Shown piece by piece: positions 17,323-25,768 of a DNA stretch of 64,000 nt (positions are counted from its first letter, which is position 1; each line of letters starts with the position of its first letter). The translations under genes were made by a program, and so were the position numbers. This DNA comes from Streptomyces dengpaensis (GTDB taxonomy: Bacteria > Actinomycetota > Actinomycetes > Streptomycetales > Streptomycetaceae), in the NCBI RefSeq assembly GCF_002946835.1, contig NZ_CP026652.1, positions 1,054,001 through 1,118,000 on the forward strand. The letters are read 5' to 3'. The notes under the pieces are model-generated. The model did no database searches and was not told the DNA's origin. It saw only the letters and a list, made by a program, of their open reading frames with translations.

Positions 17323-18957
17323 ATGTCTACCTTCCCCACCTCCATCACCTGTACCTCCCTCTCCTTCGGCTGGCCGGACGGCACCACCGTCTTCGACGGA
17401 CTCCAGGTCGCCTTCGGCCCCGGCAGGACCGGGCTCGTCGGCGTCAACGGATCAGGAAAATCAACCCTGTTGAAGCTGATCGCCGGGGAACTCGCCCCGG
17501 CCGACGGCACGGTCCGGGTCGCAGGCGAGGTCGGCTATCTGCCGCAGAACGTCACGCTCGACACCGGTCTGCGGGTCGACGAGACGCTCGGCATCGCCGC
17601 CGCCCGCGCCGCGCTGCACGCCATCGAGGCGGGCGACGTCGCCGAGGAGCACTTCGACGTCGTCGGCGACGACTGGGACGTCGAGGAGCGGGCGCTTGCG
17701 ACACTCGGCGAACTCGGGCTCGGACACATCGGGCTGGACCGCACCATCGGCGAGGTCTCGGGCGGCGAGTCGGTGCTGCTGCGCCTGGCCGCGCTGCTGC
17801 TGCGCCGGCCCGACGTCCTGCTGCTGGACGAACCCACCAACAACCTCGACCTGTACGCGCGGCGGCGGCTGTACGCGGCCGTCGAGGCCTGGTCGGGGGT
17901 CATGGTCGTGGTCAGCCACGACCGCGAACTCCTCGACCTGGTGGACCAGGTCGCCGATCTGCGCTCCGGGAAGGTCACCTGGTACGGCGGCAACTTCTCC
18001 GCGTATGAGGAGGCGCTCGCGAGCGAACAGGAGGCGGCGGAGCGCATGGTGCGCGTCGCCGAGGCCGACCTGAAGAAGCAGAAGCGCGAACTGGTCGACG
18101 CTCAGGTCAAGTTGGCCCGCCGCAAGCGCTACGGCCAGAAGATGTTCGAGCAGAAGCGCGAGCCGAAGATCGTCATGGGTGCGCGCAAGCGCGCGGCGCA
18201 GGAGTCCGCGGGCAAGCACCGCATCATGCACGAGGAGAAGCTCGCCGAGGCGAAGGAGCGTCTCGACGACGCGGTGGAGGCCATACGGGACGACGACGAG
18301 ATCCGCGTCGACCTGCCGTACACGGCCGTGCCGCCGGGCCGCACCGTCCTCACGCTCGAGAACCTGGAGGTGCGGTACGGAGCGCGCGTGGACGGCGTGT
18401 TCGACCTGCGCGGGCCTGAACGCGTCGCGCTGATCGGGCGCAACGGCGCGGGCAAGACGACGCTGCTGCGCACGATCGCCGGGGAGCTGGACGCGGTGTC
18501 CGGCGACGCGCGGACCCATGTGCCGCTGCGTTTCCTGCCGCAGCGGCTCGACGTCCTCGACGGGGAGCTGACCGTCGCCGAGAACGTGGCCCGATACGCG
18601 CCTGCCGCCACCAACAACCGGGTCCGGGCACGTCTGGCCCGCTTCCTGTTCAAGGGGGCGAAGGCCGACCAGCGCGCGGCCACCCTCTCGGGCGGCGAAC
18701 GTTTCCGGGCCGCACTCGCCGCGCTGATGCTGGCCGAGCCCGCGCCGCAGCTCCTGATGCTCGACGAGCCGACGAACAACCTCGACATGGCGAGTGTCCG
18801 GCAGCTCACCACGGCCCTGGAGTCCTACGAGGGAGCGCTGATCGTCGCCAGCCACGACGTGCCCTTTCTGGAGTCGATCGGCATCACGCGCTGGCTGCTC
18901 CTGGAAGGAGGAGAACTGAAAGAAACCGATCCGGAATCTGTCGGGTCTCCCGCTTAG
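17323..18957 (+). CDS. ABC-F family ATPase (translation/ribosome-associated)
   Basis: Soluble twin-ATPase of 544 residues without membrane segments, the ABC-F layout. Domain 1 has Walker A GVNGSGKST near 46, signature VSGGES near 147 and Walker B LLLDEPTNNLD. The inter-domain linker is long, charged and helical (about 220-320, rich in Lys/Glu), the part that reaches toward the ribosomal peptidyl-transferase centre. Domain 2 has GRNGAGKTT near 375, LSGGERFRAALAA and LMLDEPTNNLD. Members act as translation factors or antibiotic-resistance proteins; which one applies here cannot be told from sequence. Confidence 0.9.
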   Translation: MSTFPTSITCTSLSFGWPDGTTVFDGLQVAFGPGRTGLVGVNGSGKSTLLKLIAGELAPADGTVRVAGEVGYLPQNVTLDTGLRVDETLGIAAARAALHAIEAGDVAEEHFDVVGDDWDVEERALATLGELGLGHIGLDRTIGEVSGGESVLLRLAALLLRRPDVLLLDEPTNNLDLYARRRLYAAVEAWSGVMVVVSHDRELLDLVDQVADLRSGKVTWYGGNFSAYEEALASEQEAAERMVRVAEADLKKQKRELVDAQVKLARRKRYGQKMFEQKREPKIVMGARKRAAQESAGKHRIMHEEKLAEAKERLDDAVEAIRDDDEIRVDLPYTAVPPGRTVLTLENLEVRYGARVDGVFDLRGPERVALIGRNGAGKTTLLRTIAGELDAVSGDARTHVPLRFLPQRLDVLDGELTVAENVARYAPAATNNRVRARLARFLFKGAKADQRAATLSGGERFRAALAALMLAEPAPQLLMLDEPTNNLDMASVRQLTTALESYEGALIVASHDVPFLESIGITRWLLLEGGELKETDPESVGSPA

Positions 18958-19084
18958 TACCCGGTGCGCGGGCCGCATAGCGTCGGTTCCAGGTGGTGCC
19001 CGACCTCAGGCAGGGGGCTTTTGCGCGCACGACCCGCGCTGCATGATGTGCGCCGACACCCCCTGCCGATTCGGAGTTCTCCCC

Positions 19085-19861
19085 GTGCCCAGCCAGAAAG
19101 CCCTCATCCGTCGGCCCAGTCCCCGTCTCGCCGAGGGGCTGGTGACGCACATCGAGCGCGCGAAGGTGGACGTCGGCCTGGCGGTCGAGCAGTGGGAGGC
19201 GTACGCGGAGGCACTGCGCGCGAACGGCTGGGAGACCGTCGAGGTGGACCCCGCCGACGACTGCCCGGACTCGGTGTTCGTCGAGGACACCGTGGTCGTC
19301 TTCCGCAATGTCGCCCTGATCGCGCGCCCCGGCGCCGAGTCGCGGCGCGGCGAGACCGCCGGGGTCGAGGAGGCCGTGGCCCGGCTGGGCTGTTCGGTGA
19401 ACTGGATCTGGGAGCCCGGCACCCTCGACGGCGGCGACATCCTGAAGGTCGGCGACACGGTGTACGTGGGCCGCGGCGGGCGCACGAACGCGGCCGGGGT
19501 CCAGCAGTTGCGGGAGGCCTTCGAGCCGCTCGGTGCACGGGTCGTCGCCGTACCCGTGAGCAAGGTGCTGCACCTGAAGTCGGCGGTCACCGCGCTGCCC
19601 GACGGGACGGTCATCGGGCACGAGCCGCTGGTGGACACACCGTCGCTGTTCCCGCGCTTCCTGCCGGTGCCGGAGGAGTCCGGAGCGCATGTCGTGCTCC
19701 TGGGCGGCGGCAGGCTGCTGATGGCCGCGAGCGCGCCGAAGACGGCGGAGCTGCTCGCGGACCTCGGCCACGAACCGGTCCTCGTGGACATCAGCGAGTT
19801 GGAGAAGCTCGAAGGCTGTGTGACATGCCTCTCGGTACGGCTTCGGGAGTTGTACATCTGA
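19085..19861 (+). CDS. ddaH: NG,NG-dimethylarginine dimethylaminohydrolase
   Basis: Hydrolyses asymmetric dimethylarginine to citrulline and dimethylamine; cytosolic, pentein fold. The protein has 258 residues. Visible family features are FVEDTVVVF near 65, DGGDIL near 115, the catalytic His in VLHLKSAVT at 163 and the catalytic Cys in GCVTCLS at about 248. GTG 19085 is chosen because GGAG lies eight bases upstream and PSQKALIRRPSP is the conserved start; a longer frame exists upstream. It is probably a single-gene unit. Confidence 0.9.
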   Translation: MPSQKALIRRPSPRLAEGLVTHIERAKVDVGLAVEQWEAYAEALRANGWETVEVDPADDCPDSVFVEDTVVVFRNVALIARPGAESRRGETAGVEEAVARLGCSVNWIWEPGTLDGGDILKVGDTVYVGRGGRTNAAGVQQLREAFEPLGARVVAVPVSKVLHLKSAVTALPDGTVIGHEPLVDTPSLFPRFLPVPEESGAHVVLLGGGRLLMAASAPKTAELLADLGHEPVLVDISELEKLEGCVTCLSVRLRELYI

Positions 19862-20005
19862 ACGGGGGATCGAGAGGCCCGTTCGGCCGCGAGGCCTGGG
19901 GATCCGAGGCGCTTCCGGCGTGCGCCCGGGCGCGTCCGGGGCGCGTCCGGGGCGCGCGGCCTCGCTCGGGTCCGCGCTGATCAGCGGCTTTACAGCGAAC
20001 TTAAC

Positions 20006-20050
20006 CTACGGCTTCGTAACCTACGGAGACGTAGCCTACGATGCCGTAGG
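20006..20050. promoter_or_regulatory. Three tandem CTACG-N4-CGTAG palindromes (operator array)
   Basis: Palindromes CTACG-GCTT-CGTAa, CTACG-GAGA-CGTAG and CTACG-ATGC-CGTAG start at 20006, 20021 and 20036, exactly 15 bases apart, 81 or more bases before the desaturase start. The form is that of a TetR-type operator occupied by several dimers. No regulator gene is adjacent. Confidence 0.75.
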
Positions 20051-20130
20051 TTCCGTCCCTGCTCGTTGTATTCGCTCGCTGTATCCCGTTCGTTATATTC
20101 CGCTCGCTGTACACGTCCCCTGGAGCACCC

Positions 20131-21108
20131 GTGACGATCACTTCGCCTCACCTCGGCAGCCCGTCAGCCGCCTGGACCGACGCTCGACTGCTGTACGCGC
20201 TGGAGGAAGTGGTCGAGACGGAGCTCAACCGCCACCTGAACGTGGCCAAGGACTGGATGCCGCACGAGTACGTGCCGTTCGGCGACGCCCGTAACTTCCC
20301 CGGCTTCTTCGAGGACGGCGAGGCCTGGGACAAGGAGCAGTCCAAGGTCACCGAGATCGGCCGGACCGCGCTCGTCGTCAACCTCCTCACCGAGGACAAC
20401 CTGCCGAGCTACCACCACGAGATCGCCACGCTCTTCGGCCGTGACGGCGCCTGGGGCACCTGGGTGCACCGCTGGACCGCCGAAGAGGGCCGGCACGGCA
20501 TCGTGATGCGCGACTACCTGCTCGCCTCCCGCGCCGTCGACCCCGACAAGCTCGAGGCGTTCCGCATGGCCCACATGAGCGAGGGCTTCGAGTCGGACAA
20601 CCGTCACTCGATGCTGCACTCCGTCGCGTATGTCGCCTTCCAGGAGCTGGCGACCCGCATCTCGCACCGCAACACCGGCCACCAGTCGGGCGACCCGGTC
20701 TGCGACCGCATGCTGGCGCGCATCGCGACCGACGAGAACCTGCACATGGTCTTCTACCGCAACCTCCTGAAGGCCGCGTTCCAGCTGGCCCCCGATCTGA
20801 CCATGCAGGCCGTGCGCGACGTCGTCGTCGACTTCCGGATGCCCGGTCACGGCATGCCCGGCTTCGAGCGCGCGGCCGCGCAGATGGCCATCGGCGAGGT
20901 CTACAACCTGCGCATCCACCACGACGACGTGCTCCAGCCGGTGCTGCGCCACCTCAAGGTCCTGGAGATCGACGGCCTCGGCCCCCAGGGCCTCAAGGCC
21001 CAGGAGGAGCTCGGCCTCTTCATGGACGGTCTGGACGCGGAGGCCTCGAAGTTCGACGCGAAGCTCGCGGCCCGTAAGGCGCGGATGGCGGCACGGGCCG
21101 CCGGCTGA
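20131..21108 (+). CDS. Acyl-[ACP] desaturase (ferritin-like diiron)
   Basis: Soluble diiron desaturase of 325 residues that introduces a double bond into acyl-ACP with O2 and ferredoxin. The two E-x-x-H iron motifs are AEEGRH near 117 and DENLH near 203, with additional ligand-bearing helices at LTEDNLPSYHHEI and GFESDNRH. No membrane segments are present. GTG 20131 follows GGAG at a good distance. The gene is monocistronic and preceded by a triple operator, so expression probably responds to an acyl-type ligand via a TetR protein encoded elsewhere. Confidence 0.9.
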   Translation: MTITSPHLGSPSAAWTDARLLYALEEVVETELNRHLNVAKDWMPHEYVPFGDARNFPGFFEDGEAWDKEQSKVTEIGRTALVVNLLTEDNLPSYHHEIATLFGRDGAWGTWVHRWTAEEGRHGIVMRDYLLASRAVDPDKLEAFRMAHMSEGFESDNRHSMLHSVAYVAFQELATRISHRNTGHQSGDPVCDRMLARIATDENLHMVFYRNLLKAAFQLAPDLTMQAVRDVVVDFRMPGHGMPGFERAAAQMAIGEVYNLRIHHDDVLQPVLRHLKVLEIDGLGPQGLKAQEELGLFMDGLDAEASKFDAKLAARKARMAARAAG

Positions 21109-21181
21109 CGGCCTCCGCTCGCGGGCACCTCACTCGGTCACCCCGTTCGGTCACCCCGTTCGGCCACCCCACCCGGTCACC

Positions 21182-24100
21182 TCACTCGTACGCCGTCACT
21201 TGGTCGAGCGCCGCGTCCCGCACGTCGGCCACCGGGTGGCGGCGCAGTGATCTCAGCAGCTCCCGCCAGGGCGCGGCCCAGCCGGTCCGGGTGCCGATCG
21301 CCTCGGTGACGGCCGCCGCGAGCAGCCCCTCGCCGTACCCGCCGTGCGCGGCGAGCCGCCGTGCGGCGTCGAGCAGCGTCCCGGGATCCCCCTCGTGCGC
21401 CTGCCGCCCCAGCCGCTCCCCGAGTTCCCTGGCCGTGCGGGCGGCGAGCGCGGGGCGGCCTTCGGTGAGCGACGCCAGTCGCTCCAGTCGCTCCGGCTCG
21501 GCGTCCAGGTCGAGGTGGAACGCGGTGATCGCGGCGGACTGCGGTACGAAGCTGTCGTACTCGGCGAGCAGTTCAGCGGCGGCGAGGGCGGCGGGACGGA
21601 TGGGTCCCGGGGCCGTCCGGGCCTGCTGGGCAAGGCGGGTGACAAGGTAGTCGACGCGCTGCCGGGCGGGCCGGTCGCGGCGCTCGTCGGCGTCGGCGCG
21701 GCCGCCGGCGTCTCCGGCATCAGCGTCGCCGATGGCGTCCGAGGCCGCGATCTCCTTCTCGGCCAGCGACTTCAGCGCCTGCTCAAGGCCGCGGCCACCC
21801 CGTGGCGAGCCCGCGGCGGCGGTCACCAGACCGTCGGCGGCGGCGCGCCAGCTCGTGCGTCGCGTCAGATCGGTGACGGCGTCGGCGAGGACCTTCGGGG
21901 CTTCAGGCGACCAGGGCGCCCAACGGGCCAGCTCGACGAAGGCCGGAGAGGCGGTCTCCGGGTCATCGGTGGACGACACATCGCGTACGAGGCGGGCGTA
22001 CCGCTCGCGGTGGGGCTCGGGCAGGTCCAGCGGGGTGACGCGCAGGACCGCGGTGCGGAGCACCGGTTCGGCGCCGGCGGCGTCGCGCAGCAGGCCCCAG
22101 ACCGGTTCCTCGGCGAGCAGGCCGCCCGCGAAGGCCACGCAGGCGGCACGTACGTCGACGTGGGCGCCCGGCGCCGCGTACGCCTCGGTCAGCAGCGCCG
22201 CCGCCCGCGGCATCGGGAGCCGTACGGCGGCGAGCCGGGCGGCCTCCTTGCGGCTGGTCACCTTGGCACGCGACGCGAACAGCACCGCGCGCAGCTGCTC
22301 GGCCAGCAGCGACGGCGCCGCGTACCGGGACGCCTGCGTGGCCGCGTACACGGCGACCCGCGCCCGCTCGCCGCCCGCGTGCGCGAGCAACTCGGGCAGC
22401 GCGTCGGCCGGGCGGTCGGTGCGGGCGAGGGCGGCGAGCGCCGCCTCGGCGAGCACCACGTCCGGGGAGTCCGTCCAGCGCCGTACGAGACCGGCGCCGG
22501 TGCCCGGGATCAGCGCGCCCCACGCGACGGCCGCGGCCCGCTGGTTGAGCGGCAGCCCGGCAGCCTCGGCCTGCTCCTTCAACTGCCGGGCCACCGCCCG
22601 CTGTTGGCGTGGCACCCAACGCCGTACGGCACAGCCCACCGGTACGGTCCAGGGGGTCCCCTTGGTCAGAAAGCGCCCGTACGGCGGGGCTTCGGCGAGC
22701 AGCACGTCGAGCAGATCGGTGCGGCGCCAGGTGATGATCTGCCGGACCGGCCACAGTGCGCCCACCGAGGGTTCGAGCGCGAGGACGCGTGCCACCCGTT
22801 CGTCCCGGGTCGCGGGCGGCTCCAGCCACAGCCCGACCGCGGTGCGCGCGGTCGCGTCATCGCCGTAACGGATGGCCTGCCACAGGAGTTCCTGCAGCTC
22901 GGGCATGCCCGCCGCGCGGCGGCCCACCGCGCGGGCGAGCGCGAAGGCGAGGCTGTAGTCGGCCTTCTCGGCGCCCGCCTCGATCCAGGGGCGCAGCGCC
23001 TCGTACACCTGGTGTTCCTGGCCGCGGCGCAGCCTGGCGTCGAGCCGGCCGAGGTCGGCGCCGCCGGTGTTGCCGGATATCCGGACCAGGGTGCGCAGCG
23101 CCCAGTTCACCAACTCCCGCCGCCCGCCCGCCGCGTGCTCGCGCAGCACGGACAGCGCGAGTGCGCTGAGGTGCTGCCGGGTGACAGGCGAGGAGTCGCG
23201 GGCCTCGACGGCGTCCGCGGCGATGCGGTCGAGGTGCGGCTCGGCGTCCTCGGTGAACAGCGCGGGCCTGACCCCGGACAGGGCGTGCAGCGCGGCCGAG
23301 CGCACCGGGTCGTGTTCGTTGCGCAGCCGCCCCATCTCCTCCAGTACGGAGGTGACGGCCGCGCCGTCGCCCAAGCGGGCGGCGTTGCGGATGAGCAACG
23401 GCCAGGCCGCGGTGCGGTCTTCGGCGGCCGGACGGCGGGTGGCCTCGACGAGCCGTTCGCGCACCTCGGCGACGGGCAGGAAGGACTCGGCGAGGAGCAG
23501 GGAGTTCTGCTGGGCGCCGCGTTCGCGCGCGGCGGCGGCCATCCGCCGGGCCTCCTCGGCGACACGGCTGCGGGGCAGCACGTCGAGGATGACCGTGTCG
23601 ACGGTGCCGTGTCCGGCTCCGCGGCCTTCCTGCGCGGCCCGGTAGAAGGCGTGGCGTCGCGCGGGCGGGAGCGCCTTCACCAGCGGCGCGAGATCGCCCC
23701 GCTCGGCCAGGGCCCTGCCGTACGCGGCGAGTTCGGGCGCTCCGGAGCGGGCCAGCCTGCGCAGCACGGCGGGCTCCAGGGCGCGGCCGCGGCGGGCGGC
23801 GTATCCGGTCGGCGTGAGCAGCAGCCTCAGGAGCCGGCTCGGGTCGGCCTTCGCGAACGCTCCGAAGCAGGCGCGGAGTTCGTACGGAAGGGTGGCGGGC
23901 CCGAAGCGTTCGAGCAGGCCGAGCACGCGCAGGGGCTCCGCGCCGACCGTGGCGGCCACCCCCTCCGCGTACCGGCCCCACCAGGTGGCGCGGACGGCCT
24001 CGGGCAGCGCCGCCAACTCCTGTTCGGCGACGTCGAGAAGGATGCCGGGATGCCGCTTCGCGAGGGTCTTCCAGCCGGTGACGGCGTGGAAGAGTCCGGG

Positions 24101-24580
24101 AAGCAGTCCGACGACCGTATCCGCCGTGCACCCGGGCAGCAGCCGCGCCGCCTCCGCGTCGCCCCAGTCGCGCCGCACCCCGTCCACCAGCCCGTCCGCG
24201 AGCGCGGTGCGCCGCCCCACGACGATCGCGCGCAGCAGCTCTCTGCGGACCGCCTCCGGGGCGTCGTCGAGCGCCGCTTCGTAGGCGGAGTCGGGAACGT
24301 GGAGGCTCTCGGCGACGCGCAGGGCGTGTCCGCGTACGAAGGCGTCCGGGTCGGCGATGCGGTCCGCGATCCACTCGGCGTCCCGGCCGATGGACGCCGC
24401 GACGACGGCGATCCCGCGTTCGTAGGGTCCGCGGGTTTCGAGCACCTCCAGCACCGGCCGCAGCGGGACCGTCTCCCGCACCCGCAGGGCGAGTTCGCGC
24501 ATGCGCTGCGGGTACGGAAGCGGGTCGAGGGCGTTCAGCAGACTCTCGGCGTGCTCATCGGGGGTGCGGGTGCGGGCCAT
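21182..24580 (-). CDS. Very large HEAT-like alpha-solenoid protein of unknown function
   Basis: Protein of 1132 residues, almost wholly helical, with repeated Ala/Leu/Arg-rich helix pairs of about 35-45 residues in the manner of HEAT repeats. Examples are FVRGHALRVAESLHV, VRRELLRAIVV and HPVADVRDAALDQVT at the very end. No catalytic motif, signal peptide or membrane segment is visible. A low-complexity acidic linker (DADAGDAGGRADADERRD) interrupts the solenoid near residue 955. It is divergent from the vWA and AAA genes with only 82 bases between starts, so it is probably co-regulated with them as the scaffold of the same complex. That link is inference from position. Confidence 0.7.
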   Translation of the reverse strand: MARTRTPDEHAESLLNALDPLPYPQRMRELALRVRETVPLRPVLEVLETRGPYERGIAVVAASIGRDAEWIADRIADPDAFVRGHALRVAESLHVPDSAYEAALDDAPEAVRRELLRAIVVGRRTALADGLVDGVRRDWGDAEAARLLPGCTADTVVGLLPGLFHAVTGWKTLAKRHPGILLDVAEQELAALPEAVRATWWGRYAEGVAATVGAEPLRVLGLLERFGPATLPYELRACFGAFAKADPSRLLRLLLTPTGYAARRGRALEPAVLRRLARSGAPELAAYGRALAERGDLAPLVKALPPARRHAFYRAAQEGRGAGHGTVDTVILDVLPRSRVAEEARRMAAAARERGAQQNSLLLAESFLPVAEVRERLVEATRRPAAEDRTAAWPLLIRNAARLGDGAAVTSVLEEMGRLRNEHDPVRSAALHALSGVRPALFTEDAEPHLDRIAADAVEARDSSPVTRQHLSALALSVLREHAAGGRRELVNWALRTLVRISGNTGGADLGRLDARLRRGQEHQVYEALRPWIEAGAEKADYSLAFALARAVGRRAAGMPELQELLWQAIRYGDDATARTAVGLWLEPPATRDERVARVLALEPSVGALWPVRQIITWRRTDLLDVLLAEAPPYGRFLTKGTPWTVPVGCAVRRWVPRQQRAVARQLKEQAEAAGLPLNQRAAAVAWGALIPGTGAGLVRRWTDSPDVVLAEAALAALARTDRPADALPELLAHAGGERARVAVYAATQASRYAAPSLLAEQLRAVLFASRAKVTSRKEAARLAAVRLPMPRAAALLTEAYAAPGAHVDVRAACVAFAGGLLAEEPVWGLLRDAAGAEPVLRTAVLRVTPLDLPEPHRERYARLVRDVSSTDDPETASPAFVELARWAPWSPEAPKVLADAVTDLTRRTSWRAAADGLVTAAAGSPRGGRGLEQALKSLAEKEIAASDAIGDADAGDAGGRADADERRDRPARQRVDYLVTRLAQQARTAPGPIRPAALAAAELLAEYDSFVPQSAAITAFHLDLDAEPERLERLASLTEGRPALAARTARELGERLGRQAHEGDPGTLLDAARRLAAHGGYGEGLLAAAVTEAIGTRTGWAAPWRELLRSLRRHPVADVRDAALDQVTAYE

Positions 24581-24662
24581 GCGGGGATTCTGCCTGCCGG
24601 AAGGCGTGCGGCGTAATCGTTTCCAGATGCGGGCCGCTGAGCCGCCGGGGCATCATGCGCCC

Positions 24663-25697
24663 ATGCATGACATCACCACGTGGGATCGGCCGGTGGAGTT
24701 CCTCCTCGGTCTGATCGAGTCCGACGACGCCGAGCGGGTACGGCGGCGGATCGGGCTGGAGCGGCCCGATGCCGACGAAGGTCAGGACAACCGCCACGCG
24801 TTGTACGCCTACGGGAAGCGCATGGCCCTGCCGTCCTCCGTCCTGCTGTGGGTTCTGGAGGAGGACGATCCGGAGCGGAACGCCGTCGTGTGGGGACACA
24901 GATCGGCGGACGACGCGATGCGCCGGGCCGTTGTGCTCGGCATACCCCACGGCCCCGGCCGCACGCGTGCCGTGCCGGTCGCGCAAGCACTGCGCCGCGT
25001 AGAAGAGCCGCCGGCGCCCGAGCACTTCGTCAAGTACGGGCTCATCGGCGCACTGCGGGTGTCGGCCTCCATGGGACCGGCCAGGGCTGCCGCGTCCATG
25101 GTCCTCGGGCGCCCCGGCTGGCAGGCGGTCGCCGACGCGGACCGGGAGCGCCCGCTGCCGGGCTACGCGCGCTGGGCCCTCGCCGTACGGCCCAATTGCC
25201 CGCCCGCGCTGCGCGCCCAGTTCGGCTCGCACGCGAAGTTCACCCACCGAGTCCGGCAGGCGGGACCGGTGCTCTCGCGGCGCGGCCCGGTGCGCGACAA
25301 GGTACTCGTCATCGCGTACGACACCTCGGGCTCCATGCCGGACCGGGTTATCGACTGGCTCACCGAACTCGTCGGCCGGATCGACGGGGTCGAGGCGCAC
25401 TGGCTGTCCTTCGACGCGGTGGTGATGCCCTTCGAGCCGGGCAGCCGGGTCTACGGCGGAGGCGGCACGAGCTTCCAGGCCGTCGCCGACTACGTGGAGG
25501 GACGCACGGAGGTGAACGGCCGCCGCTGCGAGGTCAGTCCGGACGCCGTGGTGATGCTCACCGACGGATACGCTCCGCCGATCACACCCGCGGAGCCCGG
25601 CAAATGGATCTGGCTGATCACAGAGGGCGGCCATGAGTGGCCCGAGACCCACATACCGGCCATGGACTGCCATCGCGTGACCACAGGATCGCGGTAA
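24663..25697 (+). CDS. vWA-domain protein with helical N-terminus
   Basis: Protein of 344 residues. The first 200 are helical (HEAT/TROVE-like appearance, with VLLWVLEEDDPERNAVVWGH). The last 140 form a von Willebrand A-like domain: KVLVIAYDTSGSM gives the MIDAS DxSxS at 220-224, GGGGTSF near 267 supplies the Thr, and MLTDGYAP near 302 supplies the Asp. Such proteins are metal-dependent adaptors for AAA ATPases (compare CoxE/BatA and TROVE-vWA proteins). The twin-AAA gene starts 71 bases later on the same strand, so an operon is likely. Confidence 0.82.
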   Translation: MHDITTWDRPVEFLLGLIESDDAERVRRRIGLERPDADEGQDNRHALYAYGKRMALPSSVLLWVLEEDDPERNAVVWGHRSADDAMRRAVVLGIPHGPGRTRAVPVAQALRRVEEPPAPEHFVKYGLIGALRVSASMGPARAAASMVLGRPGWQAVADADRERPLPGYARWALAVRPNCPPALRAQFGSHAKFTHRVRQAGPVLSRRGPVRDKVLVIAYDTSGSMPDRVIDWLTELVGRIDGVEAHWLSFDAVVMPFEPGSRVYGGGGTSFQAVADYVEGRTEVNGRRCEVSPDAVVMLTDGYAPPITPAEPGKWIWLITEGGHEWPETHIPAMDCHRVTTGSR

Positions 25698-25768
25698 AAC
25701 CCTCAGCACCTCATGGTGACACTCCTCAACACCTCTCGGCAGCACCCCTCAGCACAGGATCAGGACGG

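Noticed and set aside
21344..24616. Plus-strand frame of more than 1000 codons antisense to the HEAT-like protein
   Set aside because: Same effect of codon bias. No domain is visible, while the minus-strand frame has helical repeat periodicity and ends cleanly.
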